From: Terriglobales bacterium
GTDB lineage: Bacteria; Acidobacteriota; Terriglobia; Terriglobales; Acidobacteriaceae
Length of the DNA stretch: 64,000 nucleotides
Direction: 5' to 3'
Assembly (NCBI GenBank): GCA_035651655.1
Contig: DASRFG010000001.1
Coordinates: 156,001 to 220,000 of the forward strand
Position 1 is the first letter of the stretch. Each line of letters starts with the position of its first letter. Shown one piece after another: positions 57,919-64,000 of this stretch. Below the pieces are notes generated by a model. The model worked only from the letters and a program-made list of their open reading frames with translations. It was not told the DNA's origin and did not search any database. The position numbers and the translations under genes are program-made.

Positions 57919-59292
57919 TCAGTGGCCCAAAGTAAAGTTTAGCGTGATGCGTGTCGTCGTTTCGAGGGGCTCACCGTTAAGTTCGGAGGGGTTGTAACGC
58001 CAGTACCTCACCGCCTTGATCGCTGCCCGCGCGAGCAACCCGTTGCCGCTGATGGCTCGCACATCTCTGACGCCGCCGTCTTTACCAATCACTGCATCGA
58101 GAACCACGGCCCCCTCCATGTGTTGCGCTCTCGCCATCTGCGGATACTCTGGAAGAACTTTGTGAACCAGAGCTGGTCCTGACACGCCGGTGGAGACTGG
58201 GGGTGGGGGTGGGCCTGTTACCGCCGACATAGGTAATCTGAGAATCTGCTGAACCGTCCTATGAGACTCTCCTGGTACTGGAATACCACCCAAGATTGCC
58301 TGGCTGTTTGGCGGTGAGTCGAAATCCGAAAGGTCCTTCTCGGTAAGGAGAGCACGAGTACCGTGACCGCGGTCTGCGGCAGCGATGATCACCTCAGAAC
58401 TATTGATCGGTTCGTTCTCAGGGGCAAAATTACGCCGCAGCAACTTCGCGGGTCGAGTAACCGAACCTGGCGCTGGCGGTGAGGTGAAAACCACCTGCTC
58501 AACGCTTTCGGGGCTGGCCGGCGCCGCCAGATGCGTGCTCGTGTCTGTTTGCTCGGGCATTGGGGTTGCTGGACTGCTGCGAAGCGTTAGATAAAGTACG
58601 AGCGCAAGGCTGGCGGATACCACGGTCGCGAGCATGACGTTACGAGCCAGGCGGGCGCGCGGTCGGGACAAACTGCCGATCGCTGCCGCGCGCTCGACCG
58701 CTTGGTACGTGTTCAGCGAGTTGTCGCCACTCGAGATTTCCTGGTGTTGGTTCTGAGCTACCAGCGCCGCCAATTCCATCAAGCAGGTCGCATGTGCACG
58801 AGAAAAGGCGTTGGGCCGGCTGGAAAAGACCTCGAGGACGCCGACGACTTTCGATCCTGCCTTGATAGGCACTGCCAATAACGCCCGAATACCCAACTGG
58901 TTGCATGCAGCGGCGTTAGCCCGGGGATCCCGATCAGCATCGTCAGAAAGCACAACTGCGCTTCTGCGAATACACTCTCCGGAAAGTCCCGATTGCGCAT
59001 CGAGCCGCGTTCCCGGCTCGGGTGCAGTTGTGCCGACGGAGGCCCGGCACACAAATTCTCCGTGCGCGGCCAGAGCAATAGCGGCACCGCTGGCCTGCGT
59101 CGCGCGTTGCGCACGTTCTGCCACCTGTTGAAGCAGCTGTGCCTGCGCAGTCCAGCCCGCAAGCTCAGTCATCCGTGCATGCATTATGTGAGCTGGGGTC
59201 TTCCCCACCCCAGCATATTGGTATGGAATCAGACCGACGCTCTCTATCTCACCCTCTCTTGTTCCAACTGGTGCTTGGGCCATCGCCATCAC
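57919..59292 (-). CDS. GAF-domain/TonB fusion protein
   Basis: A 457-residue protein. Residues about 40-185 form a GAF domain (GLSGECIRRSAVVL, LGIRALLAVPI, VVGVLEVFSS), a membrane helix lies at 218-237, then a proline- and serine-rich periplasmic region, and the TonB C-terminal domain at about 372-457 (LVHKVLPEYPQMARA, VRYWRYNPSELNG). The GAF part should be cytoplasmic, so a signal sensed inside could bear on TonB function outside. The N-terminus lacks a signal peptide, which fits an N-in single-pass protein. No ExbB/ExbD genes are near. Confidence 0.85.
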   Translation of the reverse strand: MMAMAQAPVGTREGEIESVGLIPYQYAGVGKTPAHIMHARMTELAGWTAQAQLLQQVAERAQRATQASGAAIALAAHGEFVCRASVGTTAPEPGTRLDAQSGLSGECIRRSAVVLSDDADRDPRANAAACNQLGIRALLAVPIKAGSKVVGVLEVFSSRPNAFSRAHATCLMELAALVAQNQHQEISSGDNSLNTYQAVERAAAIGSLSRPRARLARNVMLATVVSASLALVLYLTLRSSPATPMPEQTDTSTHLAAPASPESVEQVVFTSPPAPGSVTRPAKLLRRNFAPENEPINSSEVIIAAADRGHGTRALLTEKDLSDFDSPPNSQAILGGIPVPGESHRTVQQILRLPMSAVTGPPPPPVSTGVSGPALVHKVLPEYPQMARAQHMEGAVVLDAVIGKDGGVRDVRAISGNGLLARAAIKAVRYWRYNPSELNGEPLETTTRITLNFTLGH

Positions 59293-59427
59293 CTCTGGCC
59301 ACGTAGTGGGTTATAACGCCTCACTCGTGTAAGCGGCTGGTTTTCTGTGGAGCTTGGCTGGGATTGATAATTCGAGTTTGGTCCGGTCCGTGGGGGTTGT
59401 CAATGCCGAATTGAGGCTTTCTTCACG

Positions 59428-59445
59428 AAAAGCCTCAGGCTTTTT
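59428..59445. terminator. Weak terminator-like hairpin downstream of trmO
   Basis: AAAAGCCT and AGGCTTTT are complementary around a single base. On the minus strand the stem follows trmO and has a short T-run, so it may end that transcript weakly. Confidence 0.4.
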
Positions 59446-59469
59446 CCGCTCTGGAACTCTTTAACATCT

Positions 59470-59916
59470 TCATTTTTGTCGTGCTTCAGCTTCGGCCAGC
59501 CACCCACGGCGTAGCTTCTCGGGCGGAATGTTTGAGAGGTACGGTTTGATATCGAGAATCGGTGTGCCATTTAGCATGTCCACGCCTCGAACATGCAAGT
59601 CAACGCCCTCGCGGCGACGCAGCTCTACGACTGTGATGCCAATCGGATTCGGACGTTGCGGCGACCGCGTCGCAAATACACCGTGCGGCCGGTTGTCTGA
59701 TGGCGGCGTACCCAACAATTCGAACCCGTGGGAGCGATCGAATTCCCAAATCACGATGAGATGCGAAAAGCCCTCGATGTCGGTGAGACCCGCCTCAAAA
59801 TCGGGGAGGATTTTGAGCACGCCATCGGCCTCGTGTTTAGCCCCAAGACCTTTGGGAACCTGACTCGTGTCTTTGAACGGGCTACTCACAAATCCAATCG
59901 GCTGGGAGGTAAACAT
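59470..59916 (-). CDS. trmO: tRNA (N6-threonylcarbamoyladenosine37) methyltransferase
   Basis: A 148-residue enzyme of the TrmO/TsaA (UPF0066) family, which methylates t6A37 in tRNA. The family motif RPNPIGITVVELRRREG and the later DMLNGTPILDIKPYL are clear, and GFVSSPFKD is near the start. The ATG at 59916 is used instead of a TTG three codons upstream. The creatininase-family gene ends 43 bases upstream on the same strand. Confidence 0.92.
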   Translation of the reverse strand: MFTSQPIGFVSSPFKDTSQVPKGLGAKHEADGVLKILPDFEAGLTDIEGFSHLIVIWEFDRSHGFELLGTPPSDNRPHGVFATRSPQRPNPIGITVVELRRREGVDLHVRGVDMLNGTPILDIKPYLSNIPPEKLRRGWLAEAEARQK

Positions 59917-59959
59917 TAGGAGCAAATGCCTCCATTGGGCGGCTTAGATGAGATCAGCT

Positions 59960-60832
59960 CTATGGTTGTGTTTGTAGCGGATGCTTGCTCTTCTCGTAGA
60001 ACTCGTTCTGCAATTGCAGGCTGGTTTGGTCTGACTTAATGGCCCGAATGGCTTTTACCACATTGTCAATCCACGCCTTCATCTGGAATTCGCCTAATGC
60101 GCGGTTGCCAGCTGCGCCTTCTCCGGCGTAGTGATTGGGAAAGCTGGCATACCACCAGATACCGGTGTAGAGGCCTTCAGGGAGCTTTTGCCGGTTCAGG
60201 TCAGCGCCCGACTCGCTGGGCGCACGATCCAGGTGCACCAAGTCGGGACGAGCAATCAGAGTGTTCGAGGTTTCACCCTCGCCGGCATGACCGTCCGTGG
60301 TTGTCTTCTTGGGCGGGCCGCCCGGTGGCATCTCGCCCTGACCGTAAACGTAAACCACATAATCGTGCGGTTTGTATAGTTGGCTCTGCGCGAAGAACGG
60401 CAGCAGGTGCTCGTTGCCGCCGTGTCCATTCACAATAATGATCTTCTTGCAGCCATTGCGCGCCATCTCGTCGGTGGTTTCCTGCAGTAATTCCATTTGC
60501 ATTTCTGGACTATAGGCGATGGTGCCGGGCTCATGTCTGGCCTCGAAAATTTGGCCGAAGTAATACTCCGGGAAAACTAGGGCGTACTCCTGTTCCGCCG
60601 CGTGGAGGGCGACGTAACGAACGTTGATGAGGTCATTGCCCAACGGCAGGTGAGGGCCATGCTTTTCAAGAATGCCAAAGGGCAACACACAGGTACCCTG
60701 GGACTGACGAATACCATCGCGGAATTCCGCCGCAGTCAGCTCCTCCCATTTCACTGAGAGCCTTGACTGGGAAAATCCCTGAGAGCTGATGAAAAGCGAC
60801 AGTACTAAGCCGAAAAACCATTTATGGAGCAT
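59960..60832 (-). CDS. Exported creatininase-family amidohydrolase
   Basis: A 290-residue protein with signal peptide (MLHKWFFGLVLSLFISSQGFSQ) and a creatininase/mycofactocin-hydrolase-like core. Metal ligands are visible in GILEKHGPHLPLGND and IIIVNGHGGNE, with DGHAGEGETS nearer the C-terminus. The family opens creatinine, guanosine-related rings or peptide-derived amides; the substrate here is unknown. The ATG at 60832 with GGAGAA upstream is preferred to an extension of nine residues. Confidence 0.85.
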   Translation of the reverse strand: MLHKWFFGLVLSLFISSQGFSQSRLSVKWEELTAAEFRDGIRQSQGTCVLPFGILEKHGPHLPLGNDLINVRYVALHAAEQEYALVFPEYYFGQIFEARHEPGTIAYSPEMQMELLQETTDEMARNGCKKIIIVNGHGGNEHLLPFFAQSQLYKPHDYVVYVYGQGEMPPGGPPKKTTTDGHAGEGETSNTLIARPDLVHLDRAPSESGADLNRQKLPEGLYTGIWWYASFPNHYAGEGAAGNRALGEFQMKAWIDNVVKAIRAIKSDQTSLQLQNEFYEKSKHPLQTQP

Positions 60833-60978
60833 TGAGACGTTCTCCTCAAGCCGCCGCATTGTAGCAAACCAGAGGCAGTCGCCGGAGAGGTGATCGGGTT
60901 TGGTTTGCTACGCACTTGGTCCCATAGTTACCTTGGTGCCGAGCGTTTTCGAAAACTCGGGATATCATTCTGCAGCCA

Positions 60979-61911
60979 ATGGAAAAGTACAACTTTCTCG
61001 TCTCAGTGACCAACACTGACAATGATTATCAGCGCGAGCAGGAAACCTCCGCCAAGGAGGCCGCTCGGCGGCTGGGGATCAGTGTGCAGATTGTGGACGC
61101 CGACAACGACCCTATCAACCAAAGCCAGCAGTTACTCAAGGCGATCCAGGCAGCGCCAGCAGGTCGGCCGCATGCCATCATTTTTGAACCCGTAGGGGGC
61201 ACTGCTCTGCCGCAGGTGGCGCGCGCAGCTGCCAACGCGGGGATTGGGTGGGTAGTCCTTAACCGTGAAGTGGACTACGTTTCCGAACTCCGTAAGGGCT
61301 GCCGGGCGCCGATCTTTGCCATCAGTTCAGACCACACCGAGATTGGCCGAATCCAGGGACGGCAATTTGCCGCACTCTTGCCGAAGGGTGGCACAGTGCT
61401 TTACATCCAAGGACCCTCGGGCAGCCTAGCTGCGCAACAGCGAACCACTGGCATGTATGAGACCAAACCTGCGAACGTGCAGGTGAGAACCTTAAAAGGC
61501 CAGTGGACGGAGGCGAGCTCTTACCAAGCCGTGAGTTCCTGGTTGCGACTGCGGACATCCCACGAGGCGCGAATTGACTTGATCTCAGGGCAGGATGACT
61601 CGATGGCCTTAGGCGCGCGTAAAGCACTGGAAGAGCAAACAAGCATAACGGAACGGCAACGCTGGTTGAGTTTGCCATTCACCGGCTGCGACGGCATGCC
61701 CGACACTGGGCAAGCCTGGGTCCGCAGCGGATTGCTTGCCGCAACCGTGGTAGTACCGGCAAACACCGGCCAAGCAATTGAAATGTTGACGCAGTCACTC
61801 CGCTCGGGCTCTCAGCCCCAGGAGCGTACTTTTACCGCGCCGTTGTCGTTTCCGCCGACGGAAAAACTTGCCGAGATGTTCACCAAGAAGGCCGGCGCCG
61901 CGTCGGTTTAA
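60979..61911 (+). CDS. Signal-less periplasmic-binding-protein-like sugar-binding domain
   Basis: A 310-residue protein of the Peripla_BP_4/LacI fold. It shows AAPAGRPHAIIFEPVGG, GIGWVVLNRE, ISSDHTEIGRIQGRQF, LYIQGPSGSLAAQQRT and LISGQDDSMALGA, as in ribose-type binding proteins. There is no signal peptide and no helix-turn-helix, so neither an exported receptor nor a LacI repressor is implied. No ABC transporter gene lies beside it. It may bind a ligand in the cytoplasm. Confidence 0.78.
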   Translation: MEKYNFLVSVTNTDNDYQREQETSAKEAARRLGISVQIVDADNDPINQSQQLLKAIQAAPAGRPHAIIFEPVGGTALPQVARAAANAGIGWVVLNREVDYVSELRKGCRAPIFAISSDHTEIGRIQGRQFAALLPKGGTVLYIQGPSGSLAAQQRTTGMYETKPANVQVRTLKGQWTEASSYQAVSSWLRLRTSHEARIDLISGQDDSMALGARKALEEQTSITERQRWLSLPFTGCDGMPDTGQAWVRSGLLAATVVVPANTGQAIEMLTQSLRSGSQPQERTFTAPLSFPPTEKLAEMFTKKAGAASV

Positions 61912-62019
61912 TCTTCTCTGCTGAGAAAATTCACACCGATTTCACAACCCGCACCCGCCGCTTTAGTAGAATACGGCCCGTCTAAGAACCAATTCTGTAA
62001 GTACAAAGGAGCACATTTT

Positions 62020-62511
62020 ATGGCGCGTGCAACAAGCCCAATTCCGGAAGGATTTCACACCGTTACGCCGCATTTGATTATCCGCGGGGCGGCCAAGGCA
62101 ATTGATTTTTACAAGCGGGCATTCGGCGCTGAGGAACTCATGCGCATGGAAGGCCCTGGAGGCGCGATAGGCCATGCCGAACTGAAGATTGGCGATTCTG
62201 TCATTTTCTTAGCTGACGAATTTCCCGGTGCTCCCAGCAAGTCGCCTCAGACCCTGGGCGGCACTACTGCTACGCTGAACCTGTATGTCCCCGATGTAGA
62301 CAAAACCGTGCAACAGGCGGTGCAGGCAGGCAGCAAAGTAGTCATGCCGGTGGCTGACATGTTCTGGGGCGATCGCTACGGCACCGTCGCCGATCCGTTC
62401 GGTCACATTTGGGGCGTTGCCACGCACGTCCAAGACTTGAGCCCAGCGGAGATCGAGGAAGGCGCCAAGGCTTTTTGGGCAAGCATGCAGCCACAGGCCA
62501 AGTCCGCATAG
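62020..62511 (+). CDS. VOC-superfamily (PhnB-like glyoxalase) protein
   Basis: A 163-residue protein with the VOC fold: TVTPHLIIRGAAKAIDFYKR at the start, GHAELKIGDSVIFLAD in the middle, and DRYGTVADPFGHIWGVATH near the end, the last carrying a probable metal ligand. The family includes glyoxalases and PhnB-type proteins. The actual reaction is unknown. A strong terminator follows. Confidence 0.88.
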   Translation: MARATSPIPEGFHTVTPHLIIRGAAKAIDFYKRAFGAEELMRMEGPGGAIGHAELKIGDSVIFLADEFPGAPSKSPQTLGGTTATLNLYVPDVDKTVQQAVQAGSKVVMPVADMFWGDRYGTVADPFGHIWGVATHVQDLSPAEIEEGAKAFWASMQPQAKSA

Positions 62512-62537
62512 AAGTGAGAGATAAGGATGTCACAATG

Positions 62538-62578
62538 GACGTAATCACCCCAGACGGGTGATTGCGTCCGTTTTTTAT
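62538..62578 (+). terminator. Rho-independent terminator of the VOC gene
   Basis: GGACG(T)AATCACCC pairs with GGGTGATTGCGTCC around a CAGAC loop, with a following T-run (TTTTTTATTT). It is close to the VOC gene stop. Confidence 0.92.
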
Positions 62579-62611
62579 TTATGGTCAGGAGAGTATGCAA
62601 TGATGCGAAGC

Positions 62612-63295
62612 TTACTTTCGGGTGGCCAGTTTCTGCAGCCACTTGTGAAATGGATCGGCGGATGCTTTCGACATGTATAGGAATCGTACTCCCAGTTGAC
62701 CGGGGCCCTTCTTCCACATGACTTCCGCTTTGGTTTCAAGCAGGGCGTTGTCCAGCTCCGGCAGCTTAAACTTAAGGGAGATTGTTCCCTCGATCGCCGC
62801 GTCAGTATCGAGTTTTAGTCCAAGTCCACCCTCGCTCACGTTAACAGCAGTTGCTTTGAAGTCGCGCTCGTTGGCAGTAATTTGCACCGGCAAATCCACC
62901 CGATAGCGAAAGTAACGCCGAAATTCCCGGTTCACGAAGGTGAGCGCGACGTTCAGGTAAGCATCCAGACTCTGACGCGAGATGGGCTTTGTAAGCACGA
63001 AATTTGCACCCTGGGTGATGGCGTTCCCCGCTTTCGTCCGCCCATTCACCATGGCGATGATGGCGGAACGGTTGTTGGAGTGGCCGCTCCGAATGCGATG
63101 GATCAGCTCCGCTGCCTTGGGCACGTCGTCGCAATCAATAAAAAGCCCGTCAAAGTGGTGACGCTCGAGGAGATCAATGGCGCTGGGTGAATCGGTGCAC
63201 TGGTACACCTCTACTTTGCCCTCCTCGAGGGCCGGCCGAATCGTGCTTAAAATCTGGGTGTCCCGCGTTAGCAGCAGGCATTGCAAGCCATTCAT
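62612..63295 (-). CDS. Pseudo-receiver plus PilZ-domain protein
   Basis: A 227-residue protein. The first 115 residues resemble a response-regulator receiver with D54 in LFIDCDD and K103 in VLTKP, but the usual acidic pair is T10-R11 and the conserved Thr/Ser position is V83, so phosphorylation is doubtful. The second half (125-225) is a PilZ domain with RRYFR (R126, R130) and NVSEGG (N152, S154, G157), the c-di-GMP-binding motifs. It therefore probably binds c-di-GMP. No cyclase gene is near. The ATG at 63295 is chosen over a GTG two codons upstream. Confidence 0.85.
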   Translation of the reverse strand: MNGLQCLLLTRDTQILSTIRPALEEGKVEVYQCTDSPSAIDLLERHHFDGLFIDCDDVPKAAELIHRIRSGHSNNRSAIIAMVNGRTKAGNAITQGANFVLTKPISRQSLDAYLNVALTFVNREFRRYFRYRVDLPVQITANERDFKATAVNVSEGGLGLKLDTDAAIEGTISLKFKLPELDNALLETKAEVMWKKGPGQLGVRFLYMSKASADPFHKWLQKLATRK

Positions 63296-63413
63296 ACCCA
63301 CCAGCCAAAATGCACAGTGAAAATCCTATGCTAAGCCAACCGGCGCGGGGAGGAGTAATGACTGTCGTAATCAGGTGATCCCAACTCCCAAGACCATCTC
63401 CAGGCAAAGGACT

Positions 63414-63800
63414 TCAGCGCCGTTCTGGATCGACGGTCTGGTCGAGGTAAATCCAAAGGACACGCGAGAACAGGGTGATCGCAGGGACAAATGGAAGAAA
63501 AAGCAATATTGCGGGAAAGATGACCCTCTCGATTGGCCTGTGAGTGACCAGCCACACCAACAAAGCGAGTAGACAAATCGTTGGTAGGGCCAGCCCATAG
63601 CTGATGTACATAGCACCCAGAAAATATCCTTCTTCTCGTTCAAACTTCAAACCACAAGAAGAGCAGCGCTCGTACATTTTCGGGAACCCCCAAAACACCG
63701 ACGACCGAAATATCTTGCCCTGCCGGCATCGCGGACAGAGCTGCCGAAGTATTCCAGTTAGCCTTGACTTATCGGAGTGCACGGGTTTACCCGAGTTCAC
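63414..63800 (-). CDS. DUF983 family membrane protein
   Basis: A 128-residue protein with an N-terminal zinc ribbon (LCPRCRQGKIFRS and CSSCGLKFEREEG) followed by two hydrophobic helices (YGLALPTICLLALLVWLV and VIFPAILLFLPFVPAITLF), the layout of DUF983 proteins. The start is GTG at 63800 without a clear Shine-Dalgarno; another GTG six codons inside is possible. The function of the family is unknown. Confidence 0.85.
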   Translation of the reverse strand: MNSGKPVHSDKSRLTGILRQLCPRCRQGKIFRSSVFWGFPKMYERCSSCGLKFEREEGYFLGAMYISYGLALPTICLLALLVWLVTHRPIERVIFPAILLFLPFVPAITLFSRVLWIYLDQTVDPERR

Positions 63801-63924
63801 GGTTGCGGAGCGCTTTGCCTAGCGTCCTGACACGGTCTAAGTTGCCATCATCGCGATTTGAGACAATGGGGCGGATTCTATCCACGAGCCGCTTGAGTCT
63901 GACAACGAGGTCTCACTTTCCGGT

Positions 63925-64000
63925 ATGAGAGTATTCGCAATCAACGACCTGCTTGCCGCACGCTCTAGAAGTAGTAAACCATATTCCGAATTTCTGCGTG
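63925..64000 (+). CDS. Start of a probable cupin-domain gene, cut by the window end
   Basis: An open frame begins with ATG at 63925 and runs to the window edge, beginning MRVFAINDLLAAR and ending KPYSEFLR. The EFLR end with a hydrophobic N-terminus resembles the opening of small single-domain cupins. A GAGGT lies about 13 bases upstream. Only 25 codons are visible, so the family is a suggestion. Confidence 0.4.
   Translation, partial: MRVFAINDLLAARSRSSKPYSEFLR

Overview
The window looks like chromosomal DNA of a member of the Acidobacteriota, probably class Terriglobia. This is an inference from several things read here: an Oar-type TonB-dependent receptor with a carboxypeptidase-regulatory N-terminal domain, GH71/99-like secreted proteins with Ig-like tails, the yceD-rpmF-plsX-fabD order, a trmO/creatininase pair, moderately high GC, and small hypothetical proteins of a kind I associate with that phylum. 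No rRNA, tRNA, CRISPR array, insertion sequence or phage gene was found. About 60 protein genes fill nearly all of the sequence, so this is an ordinary housekeeping and metabolic stretch rather than a genomic island.

Layout. 0-9 kb: a hydroxyacid dehydrogenase, then a divergent lactate locus (FMN-dependent alpha-hydroxyacid oxidase on one strand; lactate permease, a cysteine-rich small protein and a CstA-type pyruvate/peptide transporter on the other), an M48 metalloprotease and a two-lobed secreted aspartyl protease. 9-11.4 kb: a LytS/LytTR two-component pair. 11.6-14.6 kb: fabD, plsX, rpmF and yceD, the lipid-synthesis/L32 operon. 14.7-22.3 kb: a Tat-exported sugar isomerase-like protein, several small proteins, and a complete electron-transfer-flavoprotein module (etfB, etfA, ETF:quinone oxidoreductase). 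22.5-32 kb: the large TonB-dependent receptor, a soluble GAF-PAS-PAS histidine kinase, and two tail-to-tail paralogous GH71/99-like exported proteins.

32-43 kb: prmC, prfA and DUF1385 (translation termination cluster), an ATP-dependent DNA ligase, a CDF metal exporter, a BON-domain protein, an O6-alkylguanine methyltransferase, an OmpA-family protein and a dGTPase. 43-54 kb: a large TPR protein, purH, a NarL-type regulator, an XRE regulator, a fabG-GNAT-dienelactone hydrolase operon, a CPA2 antiporter, and a DUF5752 plus TreT-like glycosyltransferase pair. 55-64 kb: DUF2071, a lipoprotein-sorting-like protein, proC, a GAF-TonB fusion, trmO, a creatininase-family protein, a substrate-binding protein without signal peptide, a VOC protein, a pseudo-receiver/PilZ protein, a DUF983 protein and the first codons of a cupin gene.

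The genes work together as small local units: uptake and oxidation of lactate and related acids; beta-oxidation or amino-acid-derived electrons passed through ETF to quinone; fatty-acid/phospholipid precursor supply; release-factor maturation; and envelope functions (TonB, OmpA, BON, proteases). The less explained items are the DUF5752 internal duplication beside TreT, the GAF-TonB fusion, the cysteine-rich protein translationally coupled to CstA, a hydrophobic hairpin inside an Ig-like domain, and a signal-less sugar-binding protein. I did not find a clear new multi-gene defence or mobile system.
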